Assembly: GCA_024867545.1 (NCBI GenBank)
Contig: JANFNE010000003.1
Location: 1,984,001-2,048,000, forward strand
Direction of reading: 5' to 3'
Length of the DNA: 64,000 bases
Source of the DNA: Phytopythium helicoides
Taxonomy: Eukaryota > Oomycota > Peronosporomycetes > Pythiales > Pythiaceae
Every line of letters starts with the position of its first letter. Position 1 is the first letter of the stretch. The translations under genes and the position numbers were made by a program. This document shows positions 9,745 to 22,469 of the stretch, piece after piece. Below the pieces are notes generated by a model. That model did no database searches, was not told where the DNA came from, and was given only the letters and a program-made list of their open reading frames with translations.

Positions 9745-11281
9745 AAATTCCAGACTGCGTCAAAAAGACAAAAACTCTCGGTCCGTGTCTGCGGTGATTA
9801 CTTCACCACTCAAGATATCGCGTGTCTTAACAAGACTGTTGTGCCACGTTCTCGATGGGGTCATCACATTTGCGCTGAGCGTCGTGCTTCCGATTGCTAC
9901 CTTTGTGCCGTATCTTACTGAGTATGATGCAGAAGCTATGAATTTCTCTATTGAGGCGCTTTATGACGAGATACAATTTCCAAATTTTGTTCGAGAGAGT
10001 CAAGCGGTATTCGCTTGGTCTCTGCTTGGAGGATGCTACAAGGTAATCCCGCATGTGAGTCTGTACGTTTGCTTGCTTGTCATCGCCAGTGTCATGAGAG
10101 AACATAACCATACCACACTGAAAATCATGTCCACTGCAACTTTACGCGTCCAAGTTGCAACAAGCAAATCTCCTCGAGACCAACAAAATGTGGATCATAC
10201 ACGAGTTTTCAAACGAGATGCACCAAATGATACTCCATCCTACGAACATTTATCCGGTTCCCAAGCTGTAACAAATTTCCCGTCGCGACTAGTCCAGAAA
10301 GCCGTCCAGCCAGGCTTCCTTCTCATCGCTGTCGCAATCATCATAATCCACACTCGAGCCATGCTCACAAATGCCGCAGGGCGAACCTGGATCACACCTA
10401 CAGCTAGCAATGACTATATCAAAAAGATGTGCGCACAACCAGTCTATTCGTGGTTCGCCTCTGGCTCCAGTTGCGCTGTCATCAAATACAACTGCTACCG
10501 TCAAGGAGTCGATACCTCACCTCCATCCGACGTCTTTGATGCTCTCGACCCGAGCGTCGTCTCGAACGTCATCTTCATGCATTGTTCCGGTCTCGTCGTT
10601 CCATCATCGATCCAAAGGTTCACGAATCTACTTGCGTTCGAGATCTTCAATAGTACACTAGTGGAATGGAGTGCTGAGGCTGCTTTGACGAATGATTTTC
10701 ATCCGAATATTGTGTACTTGGCGATGGCTTTGGTGAACATGACGGAGTTGCCTCCGGGTGTGTTACAGTCACCATTTCCGCAGCGATTGCTCGATATCGA
10801 GATATCTAGAACGAATCTGACGGCACTTCCACCGTGCCTTCCTGAAGTATGGAGCCTTGTGCAGATGGTCTTTCTCGAGTACTCGCACTTGACCGAGGTC
10901 CCACGGGAGCTATTCGCACTACCGATGATGAGCATGGTGTCGCTTGTGGGTAACAGAATCACCAAGGTGCCAGATGACTTGTCTGAAGTTCTCCCAGGTT
11001 CCTTCTACTTCGTGCTTCAGCTGACATCAAACCCTGTGACTTCGCTGCCAGCAAGTATTCGACCTGATCTGGGCTTTGGTTTCTTGAGTTTGGAGCACAC
11101 GAATGTGTCCGAGTTACCCGATTGGGCGTTTGAGCAAGTGTATATGGGGTTGTTTTTGTATGGCACGCCGCTCTGCTCGACACCGACGGAAAACCCAGCG
11201 ATCGAAGCTGGGTGCACGGTGCGAGATAGCCATGGCGACGGTGGATACCCCTTTTCATTTGTAAGCTCGCGTCGCGTGTAG
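9745..11281 (+). pseudogene. LRR membrane protein copy, 5'-truncated
   Basis: From about 9745 the frame matches the intact copy from residue 205 onward (RLRQKDKNSRSVS). It continues through the last membrane segment (FLLIAVAIIIIHTRA) and the whole LRR domain to the stop at 11281 without a break. The first 200 or so residues, including the N-terminal membrane segments, are missing. The sequence before 9745 has no family similarity. An internal ATG at 9785 could give a 498-residue protein, but it would lack the normal N-terminus. It is in opposite orientation to the intact copy and closest in sequence to the copy at 19970-22112. Confidence 0.7.
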
Positions 11282-12241
11282 TGGTAATATCAGATCGTGA
11301 TATATAGATCCACTTTTGAACCAGGAACTAGATTTCTTCAAACTGCATTCGCTTTCGAGTGCCAAGTTTTGCAATATGGCGACAGCGCCATGACAGAAAC
11401 GGCAATAATAAAGCCTGTGCGATTGACACACGAATCACACTCACTATCAACTCGCAGAATTAGTTCAACCTACTCTTGTTGTGAGCGCCGGTTGACAAAT
11501 GCACAACTTGCAACGGCGAGTCATTCGACTCCAAGCTTTCTCCCTCTGTTGGCAGGTTTCAAGATAGAGCACAAGAAGCTACTCTCCACAGATCACGACC
11601 CAGAGCCAGGCGCTTGAAGATCCACCGCGCAAGAAAACCAAGGCGAAGACATCCTCTCGAGATCAATGTCAGACCCCACGTCTCAGCTGGATCCAGGCGC
11701 TCGCAAAAACCAAGCATCTCGCCTCGGCTTCAGCTGCGTTTCCACGCCCCAGATCTTCACGGGGGCTCAAGCTGCGGTTTCTACGGACGCTTGCGAAAAC
11801 CAAGCTGCATCTATCTGCTGCTGCTCAGCCACACTCAAGAGCTACGTCGATGAGCGAGAGTCGTGTACTAGCGAAAAACCGAGCTTCGCGCGCGACTCTC
11901 AGCTTGACGACTCCAGTACGAGAGTGCCGTCAAGGGAATGAATCTTCGTAACTTCGGTCGACATGCGCGGCCAAATCTTCTTTCCTGGACTACTACGGGG
12001 CGTCAAGTACGTAAGTGGTCGACCAAACTCTAGTCTCTCTCCGCGCGGCGCGGTTTTCCGCAAGCACTGTGGATTCCGCACTCGCCGTAAATGCTACATT
12101 TATTTATTATCAGCAGAAGCATCTCTCATCCTAGCTTTCAACAAACTTGTAGTCGGTAAGCTCTAGTGAATAATATATGACTTCCATAAGTTTCAATGCG
12201 TTCTAGTATGAAGGCATGAAATATGATTCATGAATTACACC
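11282..12241. other. intergenic between two LRR copies, no supported gene
   Basis: About 960 bases. Several 60-110 codon frames exist without recognisable domains. One plus-strand stretch near 11600-11660 reads as a basic segment (PPRKKTKAKTSSRDQ) that could be a decayed bZIP basic region, but nothing around it supports this. Confidence 0.35.
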
Positions 12242-14377
12242 TCACAACTCGCGACGAGAGCTTACAAATGAAAAGGGGTATCCACCGTCGCCATGGCTAT
12301 CTCGCACCGTGCACCCAGCTTCGATCGCTGGGTTTTCCGTCAGTGTCGAGCAAAGTGGCGTGTCATACAAAAACAGCCCAATATACACTTGCTCGAATGC
12401 CCAATCGGGTAACTCGGACACATTCGTGTGCTCCAAACTCAAGAAACCAAAGCCCAGGTCAGGTCGAATACTTGCTGGCAGCGAAGTCACAGGGTTTAAG
12501 GAGAGTGACAAAACCAAGTAGAAGTAACCTGGGAGAAGGTCCGACAAATCGTCTGGCACCTTGGTGATTCTGTTACCCACAAGCGACACCATGCTCATCG
12601 TCGGTAGTGCGAGCAACTCGCGTGGGACCTCGGTCAAGTGTGAGAACTCGAGAAAGACCATCTGCACAAGGCTCCATACATCCGGAAGAGATGACGGGAG
12701 AGCCGTCAAATTCGTTCTAGACATCTCAATATCGAGCAATCGCTGTGGAAACGGTGTCTGCAATACACCTGGCGGCAGGTCCGTCATGTTCACGAGAGCC
12801 ATCGCCAAGTACACAATATTCGGGTGGAAATCATTCGTCAAAGCAGCCTCAGCACTCCATTCCACTAGTGTACTGTTGAAGATCTCGAACGCAAGTAGAT
12901 TCGTGAACCTCTGGATCGACGATGGAACGATGAGACCGGAACAATGCATGAAGATGACGTTCGAGACCGACGCTCGGGTCGAGAGCATCAAAGACGTCGG
13001 ATGGAGGAGAAGTATCGACGCCTTGACGGTAGCAGTTGTATTTGATGACAGCGCAGCTGGAGCCTGAGGCGAACCACGAATAGACTGGTTGTGCGCACAT
13101 CTTTTTGATATAGTCATTGCTAGCTGTAGGTGTGATCCAGGTTCGACCTGCGGCGTTTATCAGCATGGCTCGGATGTGGATAATGATGATTCCGATGACA
13201 AGTAGCGTAGAGGTTGCTTGTACGACTATCTGCAGTAACCACGAAAAGTGCCTGGTTTTTGTTTGAAAGATTTGATGGGACGGTAGATTACTATCTGGTG
13301 CATCGGTTTTGAAGATGTTGCTGGTTTGATAGCACCTTCAGGAGACTCGACGGCGCCTACTTTGATGTCAACTGTAGCAGCTGCTATGATTTTAATTGTG
13401 GTTTGGTTTTGCTCTCGCATGACGCTGGCGATCACAAGCAAGCAAGCATACAGACTAGCATGAGGAACCACCTTGTAGAATCCACCGATCGAAGAATAAG
13501 CAAATATTGCTTGACTTTCTCGAATGAGATTTGGGAATTCAATCTCGCCGTAAAGCAGTTCAACGGAGAAATTATTAATCTCTACATCATACTCAGCAAG
13601 GTACGGCAAAAAGGTAGCTGTTGGAAGCACTACGCTAAACGCGAACGAGATCATCCCATCGAGAACGTGACACAGCAGTCTCATCAAGATAAGAGAAACT
13701 TCTCGTAACGAAGAATTTGTATCGAACGCGGACCGAGAGCTATCATGGTTTTGTCGCAACCTTGGGTACAAAATCGCCACCGAGATGCAGTTGGTCACTA
13801 ACAAGGCTACAGACAAGTGATTGATCCACGGATGCGTAATCCGAGAGCTGGATATGGTGCACTGATAGATTTGCGCCGCAATGACGGTAATTTCACGAAA
13901 GATGAAGATGGACTCGAATCTCGAGCTGCGAATACTAAATATCTCGCTGGCTTTCATCAACATTTGCTGGGAGCTTATTCGTTTCTGAGCAAGCCCGCTG
14001 CTGTACTTGGAGTACAATTCCCCCGAAGCTCTTTGGTTGCGAGTGAAGCGACGACTTGGTACGATCACATATCGGTTTAGCCATTGGATGAGTACATTGA
14101 AGCTTTCAGCTAGAGGGACAGCTAGTCTCCTAGTTCGGATCGACTCGGCTACAAGCCGAAGCCACTCCAGTCCATGGAAACCTCCTATGACCCCCAATAG
14201 AATTCCAAACGCCCGCAAATGACGATCTCCTGGAGGAGCCAGCAGATCAGCATAGTAAGACATGTCAGGTTTAGCCAAATACCAGTGCAATCGTGCACTC
14301 GCGATGAGGAAAGCTGCACAGGCTCCGTGTAGGAGAAAGAGTAGCGCCCACAGTACGGCGAAAGCACCACGCTGCAT
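12242..14377 (-). pseudogene. LRR membrane protein copy, full length but two frame breaks
   Basis: It starts with the family N-terminus at 14377 (MQRGAFAVLW) and stays in frame for 383 codons. The frame then breaks at about 13243-13256, just before the membrane segment equivalent to residues 391-408, and again at 12967-12968, where one extra C sits in the DPSV-VSNV region compared with the other copies. The LRR half then runs cleanly to 12242. All segments of the family are present and no stretch is deleted, so the locus is either a young pseudogene or an intact gene with assembly indels. Its N-terminal half is more diverged from the intact copy than its C-terminal half, suggesting gene conversion of the LRR part. 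Confidence 0.7.
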
Positions 14378-15585
14378 GTGTGCGTGTTGGTGTCTTCAGC
14401 GCTGGAAGTGAGAAATGGTGGTGTGTTTTGAAGTCGAATCGAGAATGGATTGAAAACGAGTTCTAGCTGTCTGGTTGCGAACACATGAACGGCTTCCAGA
14501 TCAGACGAAGTCAACTTCCTTCGCCTAATTTTGGTAGTGCCAACAAAGATGCGATCGAGCATTTCTTGTCTATAACTTGCCTGGATCGTGTCGTTCTCTT
14601 TTGATTTTATCGGTAACCACTTCAGCCAGATATTGCACTAACACCTACCACCCCAAATATAGCTGGAGTGCACGTCTGTTATCACATGAGTGGACCATGT
14701 ATCAACCACGCTGGTGGGCGGTGTTGGCAAGTCACTCGAGATCGCCACTTGTCTGTGACTGGCTATTCTCATCGGGCTATCAGAAAGGAACTGGAATAAC
14801 GCGAAACCTTCCTAGCGATCCTGATTTTGTACCATTCTAAGCGATTCCTGCTTGTACCTCATTGAACGGCACTGCTTGTTGGAATCAACCTTGAGTGCAT
14901 TTCTTCACTCGTTTTGAGCTATAGGTGTTGCCAAAGCAGAACCGTGTACGATGGAATAGTGATCCCTGTTTGCCATTGTTGTTGACTGAATAATCACTCT
15001 CTGTCTGCGCACTTTAGAATCCAGGCGCACTGAATTGACCGAATCGACCAATCGTCAGATCCAGTGTTTTGGCTCAGCACAGCCGAGTCGTAAATTGCTT
15101 GCCCTGTTTGGGCTCCCATCCACTTTCTATGAGCAGCAAGTTCAAGAACTAGATGGGATGTGAACCGCACCGAGATTTGCTCATGTACAGTACACAGTCA
15201 AGCGATCAGCATCGTTGCATCGTGTCAAACGGATGGTTACAGTACTGTACAATCCATCTGAGAGACTGACTGAACGCCGAGAAGATCAGTCATTGAAAGG
15301 ATGAACTTTTACAGTACCACCGAGTCCGACCTGATGGTAAGTTACAAAAAGGAGCTCTAGGATCATAAACGCGTTCCGAGTCATTTATCGCCATGGAGCA
15401 TGTCCTCGTTTCTCCACAAAGAGGCTTGCCATCTGTGCGTAAAGCATAAGATGTGCCAACCACTACGGTATCGATACTCGCATCAAAAGAGTTTTGCCTC
15501 ACTTCCGATCTTTCAGTGGACCCGCCAACCGAATACTACCCTCCACATTCTCTATCAGCACCGAGCAGTGAACGCCATTGGCACA
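14378..15585. other. intergenic between LRR copy and amino acid transporter
   Basis: About 1.2 kb, promoter side of both flanking genes, which diverge. No supported gene, RNA or element was seen. The transporter frame is open upstream from 15400, but the ATG at 15586 is the better start. Confidence 0.4.
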
Positions 15586-17289
15586 ATGAAGCCCGGACTG
15601 GCCCATACCTCGCTGATGCAGCACATGTTCCGCACCAAACCCATGCAAGTCGTCCAAGCTGAAGAAATCTCGGAAAGACTACAACGCTCGCTATCATTCT
15701 TCGATCTCATCTGCATTGGTCTCGGTGGCACCATCGGTAGTGGGATCTTCTCGACTGCCGCAGACATCATCTCGTCGACTGCTGGACCCGCCGCCGTCAT
15801 CAGCTGGCTCATTGGCGGCATCGTTTGCTGCTTCAACGCTCTCGCGTACATGGAGCTCACCACGCGCGTGCCATCATCCGGAAGTACCTATGCCTACGTG
15901 TATCATGCGGTCGGTGAGCTACCGGCTGTGATCGCAGCGTGGCTGCTGACGCTCGAGTACGCCGTGTCAGGCGCCGGGGTGGCTCGTAGTTGGGCTCAGA
16001 AGGTCGAGGACTGGGTCATCTTGGAACATCCAAACTCCAGCGTGCACTGGCTCAACGAGGAGTACGGCAACCTCTTGTCGGCGCTGATCCAGGCATTTTG
16101 TGTGCTCGTGCTGATCATGGGTGTGCGATTCGGCAAGATGTTCGTCAACTCGTTCGCAGTCCTCAAGCTCGTCGTTGTGCTCTTTATCATCATCGCGGGG
16201 TTCGCGGCCATGAGTCCAGACAACCTGTCCCCGTTTGTGCCTGCACGAGTGGAGAACACGTCGGGTGACTTGGCGTACGGTGCACAGGGTATCATCAAGG
16301 GAGCTGCACAGGCTTTCTTCGGGTACGTTGGGTTTGACGAAGTGTGCTGTCTCGCGGCCGAAGCCAAGGATCCCAAGCGTGTGATGCCGATCGCGGTCTT
16401 TACGATTGTTATCGGAACGGCGGCTCTCAGTATCCTCTGCTCGCTCGTGCTCTCAGGCATGGTACCATTCCAGCACGCCACCAACTTCCCCGACGGCTTC
16501 GAGGAAGTCGGATGGATATGGGTCGCCAAGGTCGTGCGCGCCGGTGAGACCATCACGATGCCGGTTGTGGTGCTCATCGCGTTCCTCGCGCAGCCGCGCC
16601 TCAACTACGCGCTCGCGTGTGATGGCTTGATGCCGGCCATGTTCGCCAAGGTCGACGCCAAGGGCAACCTGTTCTTCAACACGCTCATCATGGGTGTCCT
16701 GTTCACGCTCGTCGCGCTCATTGTGCCGTTCGACACGCTGTGGGACATGGTCAACTTCGGCATCCTCCTGTCGTTCGTCATGTCCAATGTGTCGCTCATG
16801 ATGATCCGCACGCGGGACCAGTCTCCGGTGGTGGCGCCACGTCTGATCGGTGGCATTGTCGTGTCGTCGATCCTGGCGACCTTCTTCTACCAGCAAGGCT
16901 ACACTCTCCGCGGGTCGACAGCGTGCTTGGTGTTTGCGGTCGTCTTCGCCGCCGTCGTGGTGGTGCTGTGTGTGATACTGTTCGTCAAGTGTCCACAGCT
17001 GAGAAACGACCCTGCACACTTCTCGGCGCCGCTGGTGCCGTTCCTGCCGTGCACCTGCATCTTGGTCAACTTCTACCTCATCTCGCAGATCAGCGACCTG
17101 GGCCTGGGTCTGGGCTGTGCGTGGGTGGGTGTGGGCATCCTCTCGTACTTTGGCTACGGTCTGCACCACGCGGTGGGTCGCACGGGTTGGAGCGACCTGC
17201 TGGGCTATCAGGACCAATTGCCCATCGACAGCAGCTACGTGGCTCCGCACACGACCGTCGTCGCCCACCTCCCGAAGACTTGTTCGTGA
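15586..17289 (+). CDS. Cationic amino acid transporter (APC superfamily, CAT type)
   Basis: A single-exon protein of 567 residues from the ATG at 15586 (MKPGLAHTSLMQ). The frame stays open upstream to an ATG at 15400, but those residues are not membrane-like or conserved-looking. The APC signature GLGGTIGSGIF lies at residues 46-56. It is followed by a helix with FNALAYMELTTRVPSSGSTYAY, and later a GFDEVCCLAAEAKDPKR segment typical of CAT proteins. About 12-14 hydrophobic helices are visible, ending in a large C-terminal helix block. CAT proteins import lysine, arginine and related amino acids across the plasma or vacuolar membrane; which substrate applies here cannot be read. The gene sits alone between LRR gene copies, with clean codon use and no break. 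Confidence 0.85.
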   Translation: MKPGLAHTSLMQHMFRTKPMQVVQAEEISERLQRSLSFFDLICIGLGGTIGSGIFSTAADIISSTAGPAAVISWLIGGIVCCFNALAYMELTTRVPSSGSTYAYVYHAVGELPAVIAAWLLTLEYAVSGAGVARSWAQKVEDWVILEHPNSSVHWLNEEYGNLLSALIQAFCVLVLIMGVRFGKMFVNSFAVLKLVVVLFIIIAGFAAMSPDNLSPFVPARVENTSGDLAYGAQGIIKGAAQAFFGYVGFDEVCCLAAEAKDPKRVMPIAVFTIVIGTAALSILCSLVLSGMVPFQHATNFPDGFEEVGWIWVAKVVRAGETITMPVVVLIAFLAQPRLNYALACDGLMPAMFAKVDAKGNLFFNTLIMGVLFTLVALIVPFDTLWDMVNFGILLSFVMSNVSLMMIRTRDQSPVVAPRLIGGIVVSSILATFFYQQGYTLRGSTACLVFAVVFAAVVVVLCVILFVKCPQLRNDPAHFSAPLVPFLPCTCILVNFYLISQISDLGLGLGCAWVGVGILSYFGYGLHHAVGRTGWSDLLGYQDQLPIDSSYVAPHTTVVAHLPKTCS

Positions 17290-17532
17290 AGTCTTGCATA
17301 TCGGCTCATATCGGCTATGCTGATATCACATCGGAATATCATAAATTTGTGTCAAAGCGATGACTGCATGGATTCATTGCTGGCATCGGACGAAACCGAA
17401 GCTATGTGCATCATCAATGGTCGTCGGATGCAACAAGGAGCTCGGCTACTTCGAGTTTTTTCTTTATAACAATTAGACTTGCTCTAATCCCAACACATCT
17501 AGAATGAGGGGGACAATCTGAAAAATCCTGAA

Positions 17533-19058
17533 TTACAACTCGCGACGCGAGCTTACAAATGAAAATGGGTATCCACCGTCGCCGTGGCTGTCTCGCGCCG
17601 TGCACCCAGCTTCTATCGCTGGGTTTTCCGTCGGTGTCGAGCAAAGTGGCGTGTCATACAAAAACAGCCCAATATACACTTGCTCGAATGCCCAATCGGG
17701 TAACTCGGACACATTCGTGTGCTCTAAACTCAAGAAACCAAAGCCCAGGTCAGGTCGAATACTTGCTGGCAGCGAAGTCACAGGGTTTGATGTCAGCTGA
17801 AGCACGAAGTAGAAGTAACCTGGGAGAACTTCAGACAAATCGTCTGGCACCTTGGTGATTCTGTTACCCACAAGCGACACCATGCTCATCGTCGGTAGTG
17901 CGAGCAACTCGCGTGGGACCTCGGTCAAGTGTGAGAACTCGAGAAAGACCATCTGCACAAGGCTCCATACATCCGGAAGAGATGACGGGAGCGCCGTCAG
18001 ATTCGTTCTAGACATCTCAATATCGAGCAATCGCTGTGGAAACGGTGTCTGCAATACACCTGGCGGCAGGTCCGTCATGTTCACGAGAGCCATCGCCAAG
18101 TACACAATATTCGGGTGGAAATCATTCGTCAAAGCAGCCTCAGCACTCCATTCCACTAGTGTACTGTTGAAGATCTCTGGGTGATTTGGCATGGTATCAT
18201 CTGGTGTAGAACTGTTGATTGCTGATTGAAAAGGTATGCTTGATACTGGTCTGATCTTCAACGTGCTTATGTTTTGCTCTCTCATTGCACTAGCGATGGC
18301 AACCAAGCAGACGTACAGACTAGTGTGCAGAACTAATTTGTAAAATCCACCGAGCAATGAACATGCAAAAACTGTTTGGCTTTCTCGGACGAGATTCGGA
18401 AATTCGGTCTCACCGTAAAGTACGTTAATGGAGAAATTCATTGTTTCTCCATCATACTCGACAAGATACGGCATAAAAGTAACTGTTGGAAGCACTACAC
18501 TTAAGGTGAAAGTGAGGATCCCATCGAGGACGTAGCACATAAGTCTTATGAACATGTGAGATCCTTGCCACGATAATTTAAAAATGTTTGAAACAGATCT
18601 TGCGATGCTGTGGTTTTGACGTAGCCTTGGGTAAAAAATCGTTGCGGAGATATTGTTGATTAATAAGAAGGCAACAGAAACTTGCTATCGCCGCTCACAT
18701 TATTTGAAGCTACTCGCCTGCAAGTGAAACGACGACATGGTGCAATCGCGTATCGAATTAGCCATCGGATGAGTACGTTGACACTTTCAACACCGGGGAC
18801 AGCTAGGCTTTGAATTCGAATTGACTCGGCTATGAGTCGAAGCCACTCAAGCACATGCATACTGGCAAGAATACCCAGTAGACTTCCAAACAGTCGCAAG
18901 TACCGATCTTTTGAAGGAGCTAACAGATCAGCATAGTATGACATGTTAGGTTTAGCCAAATACCAGTGCAATCGCGCACTTGCGAGAAGGAAAGCTGCAC
19001 AGGCTCCGTGTAGGAGGAAGAGTAGTGCCCATAGGATGATGAAAGCTCTGTGCTGCAT
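17533..19058 (-). pseudogene. LRR membrane protein copy, internally deleted
   Basis: The N-terminus at 19058 (MQHRAFIILW) runs about 125 residues and then breaks. The region equivalent to residues 120-185 of the intact copy is missing, and family similarity resumes in another frame near 18683. From 18555 the frame continues through the mid-protein membrane helices. It then jumps (near 18180) straight into the LRR domain at IFNSTLVEWS, skipping the last membrane segment and the first part of the ectodomain. The LRR end to 17533 is intact and nearly identical to the copy ending at 12242. Two deletions plus a shift make a functional product unlikely. Confidence 0.75.
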
Positions 19059-19969
19059 ATGCGTACCAAGTATTCAGCGTATGAATAGAAAACGAATCTG
19101 TGTTCCGAGTACAATCGAGTATGTCTTGAATTGAGAGCTGGTTGTGAACGGTTACCAGTGTATATGAAGACCAAGTGCATTTCTTGCTTAATTTAGCCAC
19201 TGTAGAGAGTGTCCCATTGCTATTGCGAGGGAAGTCTATTTGGACAAGGTGTCCGCAAACCGTATTAACTCTATCTGACGCCTGCATACCACCATCACAT
19301 TCCTCTGGGGTAAGGTTCATCACTCCTCATATTATGTTGCATCTAACTGAATAACAGATGAACTTCCGTTGTATTAACCACACTCTCACAGTCCACCACT
19401 AGATCCTGCAAAGAGCAAGCTACAGTACCGGTACAGTGGTAGCGACCAGATGGACTCAATGCATAGTTTCCATGTGCTTATGATGCTGGTGGGTGGGTGA
19501 AAAGGTGGCTGGTGTGGGTTTTCGACTATAATGCTCTACAGTAATTCGATCACTTTCTCGAATAACTTAGTAGTCAGAATAGATAATGGCGCAATCAAAC
19601 ACTAAAAGAGCATTTCGCCGAGACTCTAGCAATAACACTACACCAAGGGGAGACACAGTTAATTCGGATACAACGCAGAGCCTCACAGCAGAGCATTGGG
19701 CGAAAAATAGCGCGAGTGGAAGGCACACAAGGGTGTGCAGTTTATAGCCAGCGTCCAGCGAAAATATACTCATCGGTTGCACACAGACGCTAGGATACTT
19801 CATCTCAATTAGAATTTACAGTGATAAAATTAAACCAAAAAGATCAGTTTGTCCGAACTGGTAACCATCCATGTAGCTTCCCAGCTAGCACTCATTTCAG
19901 CATATACCTCATTCAATTCGAAGCAAACCACCATTTCTTTCTGTCGACACTCAAGACCAGCACACCTAC
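19059..19969. other. intergenic between two divergent LRR copies
   Basis: About 910 bases between the starts of the minus-strand copy (19058) and the plus-strand copy (19970). CTCATT-type sequences at 19888 and 19908 resemble the oomycete initiator core (YCAYTYY) at a suitable distance from 19970. No supported gene. Confidence 0.4.
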
Positions 19970-22112
19970 ATGCAACGTGTCGCTTTCGTTGTGCTATGGG
20001 TGCTGCTCTTTCTCCTACATGGAGCCTGCGCAGCATTCCTCATCGCGACTGCGCTGATACACTGGTATTTAGATAGACCGGATATGTCTTATTTTGCTGA
20101 TCTGCTGGCTCTTTCAGAGGATCGTCACTTGCGACTGTTTGGAACTCTATTAGGGATTGTGGGAGGTTTCCACGGATTGGAATGGCTTCGACTAGTGATC
20201 GTGTCTGTCCGAAATCGAAACCTTGCCGTACCTGCAGCTGAAAGCATTGATTTACTCACTCGATGGCTAAACCGTTATGTGATCACACCATGCCTTCGCT
20301 TCACTCGCAGGCGAGTGACTGGAGAGGAAGCACAAAACACAAAGAACAACCCTTCTCAAAGGCGGTTCAGTTCACGGCAATTATTGATGAGTGCGAGTGA
20401 ACTGTTCAGCATTCGCAGCTCGAGATTCGAATCCATCTTCATCGCTCGTGAGACCCTCGTCATTATGGCACAAATCTATCAGTGCAACATATCCAGCTCT
20501 CGGATTGCGCATCCATGGATCAATCACTTATCGGTCGCCTTGTTAGTGACCAACTGTATCTCAGTGGCGATTTTGTTCCCAAGACTGCGTCGAAAAGACA
20601 AAAACTCTCGGTCCGAGTCTGAGGTGATTACTTCACCACTCAAGATATCGCGTGTCTTAACAAGACTGTTGTGCCACGTTCTCGATGGGATCATCACATT
20701 TGCGCTGAGTGTCGTGCTTCCGATTGCTACCTTTGTGCCGTATCTTGCTGAGTATGATGCAGAAGCTATGAATTTCTCTATTGAGGCGCTTTATGACGAG
20801 ATAGAATTTCCAAATCTCGTCCGAGAGAGTCAAGGCGGTGTTCACTTGGTCTCTGCTTGGAGGATGCTACAAGGTAATCCCGCATGTGAGTCTGTACGTT
20901 TGCTTGCTTGTCATCGCCAGTGTCATGCGAGAACATAACCATAGCACACTGAAAATCATGTCCACTGCAACTTTACGCGTCCAAGTTGCAACAAGCAAAT
21001 CTCCTCGAGACCAACAAAATGTGGATCATACACGAGTTTTCAAACGAGATGCACCAAATAATACTCCATCTTACGAACACTTATCCGGTTCTCAAGCTAT
21101 AACAAATTTCCCGTCGCGACTAGTCCAGAAAGCCGTCCAGCCAGGCTTCCTTCTCGTTGCTGTCGCAATCATCATTATCCACACTCGAGCCATGATCACA
21201 AACGCCGCAGGTCGAACCTGGATCACACCTACAGCTAGCAATGACTATATCAAAAAGATGTGCGCACAACCAGTCTATTCGTGGTTCGCCTCAGGCTCCA
21301 GCTGCGCTGTCATCAAATACAACTGCTACCGCCAAGGAGTCAATACCTCACCTCCATCCGACGTCTTTGATGCTCTCGACCCGAGCGTGGTCTCGAACGT
21401 CATCTTCATGCATTGTTCCGGTCTCATCGTTCCATCGTCGATCCAGAGGTTCACGAATCTACTTGCGTTCGAGATCTTCAACAGTACACTAGTGGAATGG
21501 AGTGCTGAGGCTGCTTTGACGAATGATTTCCACCCGAATATTGTGTACTTGGCGATGGCTCTCGTGAACATGACGGAGTTGCCTCCGGGTGTGTTACAGT
21601 CACCGCTTCCACGACAGCTGCACGACATTGAGATATCTAGAACAAATCTGACGGCACTTCCACCGTCCCTTCCCGATATTTGGGATGTCATCAATATATT
21701 TTACGTCGAGTACTCGCACTTGACTGAGGTTCCACGCGAAATGTTTACTCTACCTGCCCTGAGCATGGCATCTCTCGTGGGTAACAGAATCACCGAGTTT
21801 CCAGACGACTTGCCCGACTCTCTCCAAAGCTTTTTCTACTACTTTCGGCTTTCATTCAACCCTCTGAGCTCGCTGCCAGAGACTTTTCCATCTGACATTT
21901 ATTTTGGAGCCTTAGGCTTGGAGTTCACAAATGTGTCGGAGTTGCCCGACTGGGTGTTTGAGCAAGTGTACGGAAAGGTCATGCTCCAAGGCACGTCTCT
22001 CTGTTCAATACAGACCGAAAATCCAATGATCGAATTTGGTTGTGCGGTGCGAAGCCAATATGCCTTCGGCGCGTTCCCTTTCGAATTTGTAAGTTCACAT
22101 CTCAAGTTGTGA
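19970..22112 (+). pseudogene. LRR membrane protein copy, full length with one frame break
   Basis: The family N-terminus at 19970 (MQRVAFVVLW) reads through all early membrane segments. One extra G at 20834-20835, compared with the copy at 9745-11281 (caaggcgg against caagcgg), then shifts the frame. The second frame continues without a stop through the last membrane segment and LRR domain to 22112. Its last 150 residues differ from the other copies (for example a GALGLEFTNVSELPDW end), so this copy has its own LRR variant. A single-base difference is the only defect. It may be a working gene with an assembly error, or a recent pseudogene. Confidence 0.7.
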
Positions 22113-22469
22113 TTCAAGTTTCATTTCCTCTATACAGAGTACTTGGAGACCAAGGTATGTTTTATCATCGCCACACAGGGAGACATCGCACAACTGATAC
22201 ATTGAAAGGCACGATCTCTAGTGTATAATCGAACCAAAACTGCTTGATATTCGGTTTTTGTGCCAGCTGCAATGCAAAAGAGAAAAAAACTGTGCAGAAG
22301 CTGACCTCCTCTTTGATCTTGCAACCAGAACCGGCGTGACCCCACTCGACCATGCAATCTTTTCTCTGTTTGTTTGGCATCGATAACACTCAATAGACCA
22401 CCACAGCTATATTGCTCTTTGCGCACATTTGCAACATTATAGCCTCCTTTTTTGTTTTCGTTCACAAAA
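22113..22469. other. intergenic between LRR copy and CLN3 paralogue (convergent)
   Basis: About 360 bases between two converging stop codons. Only short frames without motifs are present. Confidence 0.4.

Noticed and set aside
11600..11680. Basic segment PPRKKTKAKTSSRDQ as a bZIP remnant
   Set aside because: No zipper or acidic N-terminus nearby; too short to support.
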